DNA of 64,000 nt from Cricetomys ansorgei (taxonomy: Eukaryota > Chordata > Mammalia > Rodentia > Nesomyidae). The stretch covers positions 372,001 through 436,000 of the forward strand of contig JAMJFZ010000696.1 of assembly GCA_026225945.1 (NCBI GenBank), read 5' to 3'. Under the pieces are notes generated by a model. The model was not told the origin of the DNA, searched no databases, and worked only from the letters and a program-made list of their open reading frames with translations. Of the stretch, positions 45,961 to 57,295 are shown one piece after another; the first letter of the stretch is position 1; each line of letters opens with the position of its first letter. The translations under genes were made by a program, and so were the position numbers.

Positions 45961-46836
45961 TATATACTTGAGCTTTAAAACTAGTTATACATCTCCTATA
46001 CACCTCCTTTCCGAACTTTCTCCTTCTCACATTTACTATACTCCAAATAGAGCAGTAGGCATGGAACTAACAGAACTACCTATAGTGTTCCAGATTTTCT
46101 ATTCCTTAAACATATTCTACTCTCTAGATTCCGTATTATATCGTCATTAAATACATTTTGGGGGGAATGCCACATAAGAAGCTTCCCCTAGTCTCGAAAT
46201 TGCTGAAGTTGGATAAAAAAAGTCTTTGTCTTCAGAATACAGCAGACTAATTGAACCCACCCACAGTACTTTGAGACTATTGTTTTTTATTGTTCCCTTT
46301 ATCATAAATCTGCCAACCTTATTGTGACTCCTGACAACAGGAAAGTAGGATGGTAAATAGGAGTTTAAAAAGGTCTCAGTATTCCCTTACCATAATGTAA
46401 CAGATTCTCTTCGCTAAGATTTTTTCAGATTATTACAAGTTTTGACCAGTTTCTAGACTCTTGCTAGGCTGATTCTGATATTTTGGCTGTTTGCCTCCAT
46501 TATGTAATCTCCTCTCTGTCTCTCTCTTTCTTTTTCTCCCCTATTTTATATGCTTACTAACTTCTTTATTTTTATATTTTTAGGAGCTGGTAATTTTATA
46601 TTCCATTTATTCTACTCATGTTTTCTTAAAAACCTTTCTTTTTTTTATCAGTTTTATAAAAAGGAAACACTTGTGTTTATAAAGCAAGCACCTGTGTAAA
46701 TATCATTTGCTAAAGAAATATCACTTTTCCTTAAAAATCAGTATCCTCTAATTCTTTTTGAGAAGAAACTGATACTCGGAAAATTTTTATTAGAATTCCC
46801 CAGTTTTATTATAGGTTTACCAATCATATATACATC
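45961..46836. other. Unique AT-rich sequence
   Basis: No family recognised. Pyrimidine-rich at 46505-46545. No credible gene. Confidence 0.4.
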
Positions 46837-47241
46837 TGTGCTGGTTTGAATGAGAATAGCCCCATTGGCTAATATATTTGAAAGCTTACTCACCAGGGAG
46901 TTGAATTATTAAACAGGATTAGAAGGAATAGAAGGTGTGACCTTGTTGAGAGTTATGGCATTGTTGGAGGAAGCTTGTCACTCGGGTGGGCTTCAAGGTT
47001 TCCAAAGCCCTTGCTAGGCCCAGTTCCCCCCCCCCCTCTCTCTTTCTTCTCTCTCTCTGACTCAGGACCAAGATGTAGTTCCCAGCTACTGCTCTAGTGC
47101 CATGCATGCTGTCATATTCCCTTCCAATATGATAATGAACTGAAGCTCTGAAACTGTAAACAAGCCCCAATTAAATGTTCTCTTTCATAACTTGCCTTGG
47201 TCATGGTGTTTCTTCACAGCAATAGAACACTGATTAAGACA
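46837..47241 (+). mobile_element. Rodent solo LTR (ERVL/MaLR-type)
   Basis: It starts TGTGCTGGTTTGAATGAG and ends CACTGATTAAGACA. Inside are 'aaagcttactcaccagggag', 'tgttggaggaagcttgtcac', 'aagccccaattaaatgttct' and 'cttggtcatggtgtttcttc'. The flanks ACATC (46832-46836) and ACACC (47242-47246) match at 4 of 5 bases, as expected for a 5-base duplication. A C/CT run sits at 47027-47062. Confidence 0.8.
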
Positions 47242-47640
47242 ACACCCCTATGAAATATTCTCTCATTTTGCATGTTTTTAAATATTATTTAACATAATTA
47301 CTTCACATTATTAGTTTTTTCTACTATTACGTAGTCTACTTGTAAGATTTATTTGTGTTTGAGAAAAACAAAAAGTATTTGGCAGCCAAATACTTTGCTT
47401 TTTAAAATATTTGAGTATTTTCCCTTTTAGTACTGAGTTATAGATACTTAATAAGTCTGTACAAGTTCTTTGTCAGACACACATTTGTAAATGTTTTCTC
47501 TCAACCTGTACTTTGCCATTTTATTTTCTCAACAGAGTCTTTGGAAGAGAAAACTCTTTAGTTATAAGAAAGTAAAACTCACCAATTTTTTCTTTTATAT
47601 GTAGACACTTTTGTGTCCTGTTTTAAAAATCCTTTTCTAG

Positions 47641-47855
47641 AAGCCAGCCAGATGGCTCAGTGGGTAAAAGTGCTTGTCATGTAAGTCTTGCCATCTGACT
47701 TTGAGTCCTGGAACCCATGTAAAAGTGGAGACAACTGATTTTGCAAAAGTTGTCACCCGATATCCACACATACCATGGCTTGCATAACCACACATTTATG
47801 GCATGCATATACACATGTATACAATGCTAAATAAAATTTAAAAATATTTTCCTAT
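47641..47855 (+). mobile_element. B3-type SINE nested in L1
   Basis: Plus-strand B3: 'gccagatggctcagtgggta', 'aaagtgcttgtcatgtaagt', 'tttgagtcctggaacccatg', 'aagttgtcacccgatatcca' and an AT-rich tail 'gctaaataaaatttaaaa'. The A and B box regions of the tRNA-derived head are recognisable. Confidence 0.8.
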
Positions 47856-48045
47856 TTCAAAGTCAGTTGCTTAAATTTTCTCATATGTTTGCTTCTGGAA
47901 CATAATTTTTATGTCTTCCATTCAGGTTTATGATCATTTTCAAGTTAATATTTTCATACTATGAAAGGCAATGGTTGTAGGCCTTTTTTTGCATATGGAT
48001 ATTTAATGCCACATTACCATTTTTTGAAATGACTAGACTCATGCC

Positions 48046-48405
48046 TGTATTAGTTAATTTCCTGTTGCTATAATAAAATACCGTGACAAAATGCAGCCTA
48101 TAAGAGAGTTTATTTGGGTTAATGGTTCCAGAGGGATAAGAGTCCATCATGGCAGAACTACATGGTAGTAAGCAGCAGGAATGGCAGCAGGAGAAAGATG
48201 CTGAGAGATCACATCTCCATTAACATGCAGGAATCGGAGAATGAAAACAAGTGAGGCATAACTATGAACTTTCAAAGCCTGCCTGCTGTGAAGTACTTCC
48301 TCCTGCAAGGCTGCACTCCTCCACAACTTCCTACCACTAACTGGAGATCAAGTATTCAAATGCCTGAGCCTACGAAAGACATTCTCATTCAATCACTCCC
48401 TTAAC
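48046..48405 (-). mobile_element. MaLR-type LTR nested in L1
   Basis: The plus strand reads as a reversed MaLR LTR: 'tgttgctataataaaatacc', 'gagagtttatttgggttaat', 'gttccagagggataagagtc', 'catcatggcagaactacatg' and 'ctcattcaatcactccctta'. The reversed AATAAA is seen in 'gtttatttgg'. The right end is approximate. Confidence 0.7.
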
Positions 48406-49187
48406 AACTACCTTTTCATTTCAGCTGTATATCAATTGATCATAAAGACATACCATTTTATATTTATGAATTTTATTCCTTTTCATTGATCTGTTTGTCT
48501 ATATTTATACTAATAATATGCTGCCATGATTATAATTGTTCTACAGAAAGTCTAAATTGGGTAACATATATCCTACAATTATATTATTTTTTTCAAAATT
48601 GTTTTGGCAATTTTAAATTCCTTGCTTTTCCACATTAATTTTGGATTCAGTTTGTCAACTTATACAAAATTTCATGTGGAATTAATTTGGCAGTACATTG
48701 TCTCTACAGATTAATATATTAAAACAAAAGTTCAAATTATGAATTTAATCTTTCATTTTTTTGATATTTCATTTGATCTCAATTCTGTCTTTATATCATA
48801 TACATTCTTTGTCAAATAACTCCTTAAGCTTAATATTTCACCTGAACAGTTTTGAATATGATTCAGTTTGTGAATATTATTCTCAATTATAATTAAAAAA
48901 TAATTTTCTGAGTATCATTCCAAATATATAGAAATACAGCTAATTTTGTGTATGCTACTTCTAGATTATCTATATTTTTCAAAATAGATGTTTGTTCCAG
49001 TAGCTTATTTATGCATATCTTAAGATTTCAACATAAATTATTGTATCTTCTAATACATAAGATTTCATTTTTCTTTTTATTACATATACCTGTTTTTACT
49101 GCATCTTTCCCAATTGTACTGACTTCTACCTTCTGTGCATTTTGGAATTGATATGTAGCAGTTTCCTCTTAGATTGAAACATTTTAT

Positions 49188-49785
49188 CCTGCAAGAAGTT
49201 CCTTAAGACCAGACAGGAAGGAAACAACTCAAAGTAGCTTCAGGAAGTCCCTTAAATTGACCAAATTCACTAGATCTCTCCAACTCCAAGTATATATAAG
49301 CATAAAGCCCAGTGAGAGTCACTCTCAGATAAGCCAAGCTGCAAAGAGCTGTTTTAGCAGTCTGAAAAAAGCAAGATGAAACCAGCAGAGACCAACAGAC
49401 CTGCCTGAAAGCAACAAAGACCAGGCAAACTGCATGCAAGAGACTCAGACCAGCTTAGTTACCTGGAAAGGACACCCTCTGACTTCTTGAGCTGCCTGCA
49501 GACTATGCAGTGTACCTACCGTCAGTGTGCTCTAGGTTTCTAGTTTTTGTGACCTGTCACCTATTTGGGGGTGGGCTTTGCTAATGCCCCTGTCTTTGAG
49601 TCATTCTATCTCGTATAAGAAATTTCTTACTCATATTCTTGTAAGTAACCCCAATGAAAGTCATTGCTTTACGAAGTTGGACTTTGGTGGAAGGTATCTA
49701 TACTTTGGTCTCTTATCAGTTGCCCATCTGAGGTGAGTAGACATTGCTTTATGTCTCCCCAAGAATAGTGTTACAGACTAGGACT
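49188..49785 (+). mobile_element. Rodent ERV LTR, same family as 17041-17485
   Basis: Plus-strand text: 'cttcaggaagtcccttaaat', 'tgaccaaattcactagatct', a TATA-like 'gtatatataagcataaagcc', 'cagtgagagtcactctcaga', a run of AG-rich repeats with 'gcagagaccaacagacc', 'tgacctgtcacctatttggg', 'taagtaaccccaatgaaagt' and 'ttggtctcttatcagttgcc'. It lies at the edge of the ancient L1. The opposite orientation to the copy at 17 kb is notable. The minus-strand frame at 49203-49439 is a shadow. Confidence 0.7.
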
Positions 49786-50221
49786 AGAAATCTACCTTCA
49801 AATGATATCAGCTTATAATGTAATATAAGAACCTTTTGTAACTGTGTACTTCCATTTTTCTCCACAAGCATATATGCTACTTTAATTGTACATTTTAGTA
49901 CTACACATTTTAGCCCCAACTATGTTGTTAGTATTTTCCATTTATATAATCTTTTCTCTCTTGTTATTTTTAGCTTTATTTGGCAAAATAGCACTTCATA
50001 ATTCAGTAATTAGGACACAGCTTATACAACATGTTAAATTCATATATATTATCAGCAGTGAATTAGAAATATAAAACAGGGCTGAGCTACAAGGCCCTTT
50101 AAATTTTTTTTCAAGATAAAGACTCTGAATGCCACAGTGTTTTAAGAGCCATTACCTACCATCTTCTTGATTTTTCAAATTTACAAACACAAATGGTTAT
50201 AGCACATTTTAGCAATCTGGT
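49786..50221. other. Unique AT-rich sequence
   Basis: No family recognised and no credible gene. Confidence 0.4.
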
Positions 50222-52625
50222 TTAATTTTTTCAAATTTATTTTTCTTCTCCCCTCCTTCCGTGTCTCACAATTCCACCCATCTCCCCTCTCCCCAGATAT
50301 ATCACTCGCCATATCCCACTTCCTCTTCTCAGAAAAGAGCAGTCTTCCCAGGGTTACTGCTCAACTATGGCATAAGATCAAACAAGGCCAGGCATTAATC
50401 CCTACATGGAGGGTGGACTAGGCAGCCCAGCAGGTGGAAAAGGGTCCCAATGGCAGATAAAAACATCAGGGAGACTTTCCCACTCTAGCCTGTAGGAGTT
50501 CTGCAAGAACACCAAGCCAGACAACCATACGATATATTTAGGGGACCCTGCAGGTTCCATGTTTGACACTTCAGTCTTATGTGAGCACATAAGAGTGCTG
50601 GTCAGGTGAATCCATGGAGCTTGTTCTCCTGGTGTCTTTTCCTCTCTGGTCTCTGAACCTCCCCCTCTTCCAGGGTGTTCCTTGAACTCTGCATGATGTT
50701 TGGCTCTGGGCCTCTGAATCTGCTCCTTTCAGTGGCTGGAGAAAGCCTCACTGATGAAGATTGGGCTAGGCACCAATATATGAGCAGAGCAGGATATCAT
50801 TAGAAATATTCTCCTGGCTATCAGTCTCTAGTTTCTGGCCCTCCCTGCAGTATCAGGCATGGGTTCCTTCCTTTGGCATGGGATTCTGCCCTTGCATTGT
50901 CCCGGTGAATCCTGTAGTGAGGATAGGTTACAGGTTGAATGTTTTGTGGCTGGGTTGGTGTCCCAGTCCCACCACTGGAAGCCTTGCCTGGTTACAGGCG
51001 ATGGCCTATTCAAGATACCCATCCCCCTTTACTAGACGTCTTTGCTAGGGTCTCCTTTATTGATTCCAGTGAGTTTCTACTGCACTAGGTCTCCTGATTC
51101 TCCACTACATGTCCTCTAATTCTAGTTGTCACTACATATATTCTCTCTCTCTCTATCCCTCTCCCCTGACCTGGTCCCTTCTCTTTCCTTTTCCAACCTT
51201 CCCCAGCCCACCTGCACCATGTGTTCTATTTTCCATTTATCAGAGAGAAACCTTGTTGCATAGTCTCTCTGGGTCTGTGGGTTGTAGTAACTTTGTCCTT
51301 TGCTTAGCAGTTAATCTCCACATATAAGTAAATACATACCATGTTTGCCTTTCTGGGACTGGGCTACTCACTCAGGATGATTTTTTTTCTAGCTCCATTC
51401 TAGCAAAGTTCTTGATGACATTTTTAAATAACTTATTAACAGTCCATTGTATAAATGTGCCACAATTTGTTTATAAATTCTTCAGTTGAGGGACATCTAG
51501 GTTGTTTCCAATTTCTGGCTATTATGAACAAAGCTATTATGAACATAGTTGAGCAAATGTCCTTGCGGTAGGATGGAATGTTCTTTGGATATATGCCCAG
51601 GAGTGGTATAGCTGGGTCGTAATATTAATCAATATGATCAAGATTATATTGATTTCCATAGTAGCTGTACAAGTTTGCATTCCCACCAGCAATGAGTGTT
51701 CCTCTTGCTGCACATCCTCACCAGCATGAGCTGTCCTTTGTGTGATTGATCTCAGCCATTCTGACAGATGTAAGATGGATCTCAAAGTGGTTTTGATTTG
51801 TGTTTCCCTAATGGCTTAGGATGTTGAATATTTCTTTAAGTGTCTCTCAGCCATTTGAGATTACTCTTTTGAGAATTCTTTGTTTGGATCTGCACCTAAT
51901 TTCTAACTGGATTATTTGTTTTGTTGAGGTCTAGTTTAATTTTTTTTTATATGTTTTGGATATTAGCCTTCTATGGAAGTAGAGTTGGTGAAAATCTTTT
52001 CCCATTCTGTAGCCTGCTAATTTTTCTTATTGGATTATTGGGAGTACCCTTTGCCTTACAGAAGCTTTTCAGTTCCATGAGGTCCCATTATTATTAATTA
52101 ATTAATTTACTAATTCATTTATTAATCATTAGTGGCTACACTATCAGTGCTCTGTTCGGGAAGCTGTCTCCTGTGCCAATGAGATCAAGGCTATTCCCCA
52201 CTTTCTCTTCTATCATGTTCAGTATATATGGTTTCATATTGAGGTCTTTGATTCACTTTGACTTAAGTTTTGTGCAGGGTGATAAGTATGGATCAATTTG
52301 CATTTTTCTATGTGCGGCCACCCAATTAGACCAGCACCATTTGTTAAAGATGCTGTCTTTCTTTCCATTGTGTATTTCTGGCTTCTTTATAAAAATCAGG
52401 TGTCCATAGATATGTAGATTTATGTGTGAGTCTTCTATTGAGTTCTATTATCAACATGTCTATTTTTATGCCAATATCATGCAGTTTTTATTTCCATATC
52501 TCTGTAGTACAGCTTGAGATCAGATGATGGTGATACCTCCAGAAGTTCTTTTATTTTTCAAGATTATTTTAGCTATATTGGGTTTTTGTTTTTCCATATG
52601 AAGTTGAGTGTTGTCCTTTCAAGAT
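50222..52625 (-). mobile_element. Rodent L1, 3'-UTR plus ORF2 3' part (2.4 kb)
   Basis: The longest single L1 piece here. The reversed 3'-UTR runs from 50222 ('gccaggcattaatccctaca', 'cctgtaggagttctgcaaga'). ORF2 follows from about 51350: 'tactcactcaggatgatttt', 'gggacatctaggttgtttcc', 'gatatatgcccaggagtggt', 'tagctgtacaagtttgcatt', 'ttttcccattctgtagcctg' and 'accagcaccatttgttaaag'. Stops and indels break ORF2; short frames on either strand are remnants. Text stops abruptly at about 52625. Confidence 0.85.
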
Positions 52626-53619
52626 ATGTAAAGTTGCTAATAGCTCCTCTGCCAGGAGTGGGACTTCATGACCCCTTAACCATTCATCCTGGGCCCCAAA
52701 CCCAGGCTGGCTTGGTCACAGGCTCTAGGGGAAAATCACAGATGCCCTAATACACAATGTGGTGTTGAGACTCAAGAGGGGCAATGACTGACTTACCTGC
52801 TTTCCAATATTTGTTACCATGATAATTTCTCCACATATTGCTTATACTTTTTGCTTTTGTTTCCATGAAGCCACCATTGTTATCCTTTGGAGAACCATTA
52901 TCTTACTTCTGCAAAAGTTACTCTGTCATATTTCTATGTTACATTGCATAATCTGTAATTTCTTTTCACTACCAATGTTATAACTGTTTCTTATCTTGGA
53001 GGATTTTTAGGATGTTTTGGTGTTAAGATGGTTTCTCTTTTTGCATTTCTGCATGTCCTGTGTTACTTTGTTGGTATTTTCTACCATTCCAATAGGAATT
53101 TGGGCATTCAAGGATGTAAATGATGGAACTAATATTTTACTGTCTCAAAATATAAGTTCACATCATCTTCCTGATAGTGACCTGAATTATCTTCCTTCTT
53201 CTTTTGACCTGTAGATAAATTGACTTAATATATATTCTTGGGTAAGACAAATTGGTCAGACTGTTCGATTACATCATGTCAGAGTAACATAAGCCTTTAA
53301 TTAATTATAACCCACTAACTTGAAATCTCTTACTAAACACATGTGACATAAAAACACTTAAATGAATTGTTCCAGTCTATACATCTAGAGACAAAACCAA
53401 GAGTATATATTAGTCCGTTTGTTCCTTGTACCATTATCTCATCAATAAAGTGATGAAGGGATATACAACATTTTTTAAGACCAGAAGTGAATATTCATCT
53501 CAGAAATTACAAGTGTATATACTACAGACTGGTTTTTTCCCAGTGTTTTGCTGGTTTTGCTACATGTCTGTGTACTATAACCTGAAATCAGTTAAGATAT
53601 CTCTAACATTGTTCTTATA
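52626..53619. other. Mostly unique; possible L1 3'-UTR scrap at 52631-52700
   Basis: Bases 52631-52670 ('gctaatagctcctctgccag', 'gagtgggacttcatgacccc') resemble the reversed Lx-like 3'-UTR. Beyond that I recognise nothing. A 65-codon plus-strand frame (53017-53214) begins with a hydrophobic stretch, but it has no family match I know and no gene context. Confidence 0.4.
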
Positions 53620-54005
53620 GCTCAGGATTACTTTGGCAATCTGGGTTCTTTAGTGATCCCACAGGAATTTTATGAATTTTTTCTATTTCTGTGAAAAAAT
53701 GTCATTGGAATTTTGATGGAAATTGTATTGAATTTCTAGCACATTCTCAATAATAAAATTATTTTCATGACATTAATTCTGCCAGTTGAAGAACATGGAT
53801 TGTCTTTCCATCTTATAAAATTTATTTCTATAGTATTTTAATTTTTTCATTGTAGATATCTTTCACTTCATTGGTTAGGTTTTTTTGTAACTATAGATGA
53901 ATAATATTCCATTGCATATACACACTACATCCTATTTATCCGTTCATCCATTGATGGGTGCAAGGGATTATTTAGTACTTTAGCTATTATGAATATTGCA
54001 GCTAA
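53620..54005 (-). mobile_element. L1 ORF2 fragment
   Basis: Reversed L1 text: 'cattggaattttgatggaaa', 'ttgtattgaatttctagcac', 'gatatctttcacttcattgg' and 'aatattccattgcatataca' with 'ccattgatgggtgcaaggga'. The last part is from a different region of L1 than the first, so this is a rearranged or composite fragment. Confidence 0.7.
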
Positions 54006-55224
54006 GTGGAAATTTAAAGATAATACTTCTAAAAGATCAAAAAGACAGTGAAACAAGACAAATTACTGGTTAAGAAACAATGCATGCCCAATAAATCTTC
54101 ATCTATTTGACAAAAAGTGAATTACAGTGCGTTATCAATCTTAGGCGCACAACTATTGATAATGAATGTGATATGACTAAAGTTGTCATAATTTATCCAC
54201 AGATATTAGACATAGTAAAGTGGTTCTTACAATATTCTGGAATTCAATTTACTTGTATTATGAATAGATTAATTTGTTTGTTATCCATCCTCTTCATGGA
54301 ATGTAACTGTTTCACTTTCTCTAGCGATTTGTAATGAAGGCAGTAATGACATGTAAGGTGGGGTGAGTCTTTTACAAAACTTTTGGCACATCTGTCTTTT
54401 ACCCACTAAATTCCAAAAGCATGCTCTTCTCCTTTTCTTACTGTGGAACCAAAGAATCTACATATCCAATATCAAATGCTTCCCCGGGAGATAGTTCCAT
54501 GTATTGGTTCCAGTCTGATGAGCCTTTGGACCACATGGACAGAAAATGAGAGCCAAGTAGTCATGCTTACTACAATTGAGGCAAGTAAAGGAAAAACTGA
54601 GGATAGTTTTGGAAGCATGAATGGAAGGTATAGAGAGTGATGGTTATAGCACTCACGTATTTAGGTATGTAAATTAATGAGGGTATAAGGAAAAGGTAAA
54701 AGTCACTCAACATATTTTAGTTCTGATTGTGGTCTAGGCACTGCTATTACAACAGTTATGGAAAAGAATAAGGAAACACCCTTTGTTTCATTATCATACA
54801 AGAAAGATTAGCAATATTTGAGTATATACATGATAAGATGAAGTGGTCACAGGAGGATTTTCTGAGAAGCTAGAGCCAGTAAAAGTTAGGAGTTTCTAAT
54901 ATTCAATATGAGAAATGAAGTTGTGTGAACTTGAGTCAAGGCAGGGAGGAGTATATAGTTCCACGGGAAACTGAATATAATTTCTGAAATTAAAGTGTAA
55001 AAGAAGTTAAGCAGAATATGATTGAGGGGGTTATTTATGACCCACTTTGGGTCAGAGATGGGAAGGGCTTCCAGGTACCAAATTGCAGCACTACTAAAGG
55101 AGGAAGTTTGGGATATTATTTTGTTTCAGGATCTGATGGTTTCAGTCATACATATGAATAGAAGTGCTGAAAAAATAGTTGAGAATTGTAGCAACTAGCT
55201 ACCATGTTTTACCTTTAATTTAGG
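54006..55224. other. Unique sequence, no gene recognised
   Basis: No family recognised. Frames at 54107-54334 and 54443-54640 have no domain. Confidence 0.4.
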
Positions 55225-55635
55225 GAAAGAGAAAAGAAGAATAGAAAGAAATCTTCATTGTCCTTGTAGGCGGCCTTGATAGAGAGAAAGGAAGAAATCT
55301 TCACAGTTCTTTTAGGCTGTCTGAAGCTTGGAGAGCAGGAGTTGATAGTGAGCTGGACTAGCTAAATATCCTCGAACCCTATCTATTCAATGAACCAACC
55401 AACCCCAGCTTTCAGGGCTTCAACCCTTATATACTTTAAGCAAAACTTCCCAGAATTCCAAATGGCACACAATCACAGTGACTACATGTAGCAAAGCAGC
55501 TGCACGTAATCAGATTATAGCCACTGGCAATGAAAAGTCCAAATCAAACTCATTATCATCCACTGTACCTGAGAGGGGAACAAAAACATAGTCCAAACAC
55601 CATTTTGTGTTTTTTAAAGAAACCAAAACAACAAA
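55225..55635 (-). mobile_element. Possible LTR with a U3-like tandem duplication
   Basis: A segment of about 45 bases is tandemly repeated at 55245-55335 ('gaaatcttcattgtccttgt' and 'gaaatcttcacagttctttt', each followed by a GGC block). The rest ('aacttcccagaattccaaat', 'gcaaagcagctgcacgtaat') is LTR-like in composition. The family and ends are not fixed, and the strand is a guess. Confidence 0.35.
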
Positions 55636-55639
55636 AATA

Positions 55640-56420
55640 TTTCCAAGCATCCTGCTACAGAGAATAGTTCTTACAGTGGAAGAGAGATGAAATTTGTCAC
55701 CATATAAGTCAAAATTAAACTCCTTACAGAAATAATCTAGGGAGACAGTAAATCAATATAAGAGGCCTTCAGGAGGAATCTGAGGCAATCCAGCATTTGA
55801 AAGGCAGGGAAGGCAATTTATGAAAGAAATTGAGAGTGGTCAACGAGGTAGGAAGATAATTAAGAGATTATAATTAAGCATAATTTGGCGATTATTAATG
55901 AAGTTTGCCTATATAATGGAGAGTTTCTAAAAGGAGAAGGAAGCAATATTATACACCACTGAAAGAGAAAATGTGATGGGAATGATATTTGGCCATTGGA
56001 TTTGAGGTGGTAGAGGAGAGAAGTTCCAGTACAATGATGGCATGGAGCATGTAACTGCAATGGTTTGGGAGCCCAAGAAGAGAACAGGAAAACAACAGGT
56101 ATAGGAAGATCTTCCAAGAAATGTTGCTATAAAGAGAAATAGACACCCACTTAAGGAAGCAGAAGGGGTATGGTATGTCAAAGAAGTTGTTTTGAATGTT
56201 TTTAAGATAGAAGGAAATATAGCATATTTGTAGACAGATGGAAATGACTCAGTAGAAAACGAAGGCTGGCATATCAGGAGAAAAAGGCAAGACTTGCTGG
56301 AGTCTTGTCATTGAGTGGGATCCAAGGTAGCAGTAGAGGGATCAGTGTAAGGTACATGTGCATACAGTTCTGGGAGCTAGAATGGAAGCCAGAGTTTATG
56401 ACTACAGATAATGAGAGGCA
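55640..56420 (+). mobile_element. Ancient mammalian interspersed repeat, unnamed
   Basis: Purine-rich sense text such as 'taagatagaaggaaatatag', 'catatttgtagacagatgga', 'aatgactcagtagaaaacga' and 'tgagtgggatccaaggtagc' matches a pan-mammalian repeat that I recognise but cannot name with certainty. The minus-strand frames at 55860-56181 are its reverse shadow. Confidence 0.45.
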
Positions 56421-56664
56421 GATACACTAATTGGTATGAGCATGAGGAACTTGCCTTCTTCTTGCTTCTGTTTTTCCAGGTGAAAATTAAGAATGGGAAT
56501 TTAAATAGAAGTGCCATTATACATCAGTTTTCTTACAGTGGGACAGTGAATAGAAAGGGAACTTGGCTAAAGACCCTAAACATGTCTGTCCTTGTCTGCA
56601 TACCTGAATAAAACTACACTATCAAAAAGAACAAATCTTTAGGAAGCAGCCATCACCCTGCTCC

Positions 56665-56701
<37 letters not shown>

Positions 56702-57019
56702 AATGTGGTCACTTTTCCAATCCTGTGGCTCAAACACATACTTGTCAGAAATGTATCCCTGAAGCAAGTTTTCTGCCAACCATAGGCTCAAAAGTAGGAA
56801 AGAGGCCTGAAAAAGAACAGACAAATGAAAACTATTTCCTGATCTGCTCCATCTGTGCTCAGGTTCTAGCAGGGGAAATAGCAGAAATATAAGAACAACT
56901 CACTTAAGATGAAAGGCATGACTTATATACTAGGAGATTTATCACCATATGTTTGCCTGAACCCCTAATTAGAAGGCTAAAACATTCACAGTGGATAGTC
57001 AAGAACAATAGAAAAGGAT
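56421..57019. other. Unique sequence with a (CA)n tract
   Basis: A (CA)n tract lies at 56665-56702. No repeat family or gene is recognised in the rest. Confidence 0.45.
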
Positions 57020-57165
57020 GTGACTTTTTAAAAATAATACTTTTATTAATAATTTGAGTTATATACAATGTGTCTTGATAACGTCCTCGTGTTCCTCCCT
57101 CTTCCTCCCTTTCAACCTGTGCCCTCAAAAAAAACAGATAGTAAGTCCAGCTTGTTTGCAGGGGA
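57020..57165 (-). mobile_element. L1 (Lx-like) 3'-UTR end
   Basis: Short reversed 3' end: 'taatacttttattaataatt', 'tgagttatatacaatgtgtc', 'ttcctccctcttcctccctt' and 'tagtaagtccagcttgtttg'. It ends near where the GC-richer sequence leading to the minisatellite begins. Confidence 0.65.
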
Positions 57166-57295
57166 ATGAATCATAGGTATCACTATGGTCTTTGGAGGCA
57201 GAAGGCTGCTCTGATCATAGACATTCACCTGGCCCATATTAGTTCAAGGCCAAGCATGATGAAATTCAACCCAAATTTGGGCCTCACTACCCAAA
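57166..57295. other. GC-rising transition into the minisatellite
   Basis: Bridges the L1 3'-UTR and the tandem array. 'tatggtctttggaggcagaa' may be a degenerate unit of a related tandem repeat. Confidence 0.4.

Larger units (their letters stand above)
47265..49187 (-). mobile_element. Ancient L1 (L1M-age) ORF2, interrupted twice
   Basis: Reversed L1 text at 47430-47640 ('tctcaacctgtactttgcca'), 47865-48045 ('tgatcattttcaagttaata', 'ttgcatatggatatttaatg'), 48470-48760 ('cattgatctgtttgtctata', 'caaaattgttttggcaattt') and 48770-49185. A B3 (47641-47855) and an LTR (48046-48405) are nested in it. All frames are broken. Confidence 0.7.

Noticed and set aside
53017..53214. 65-codon frame with a hydrophobic start resembling a signal peptide
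   Set aside because: AT-rich DNA often yields hydrophobic frames. No family match, no neighbouring exon and no cleavage-site support.
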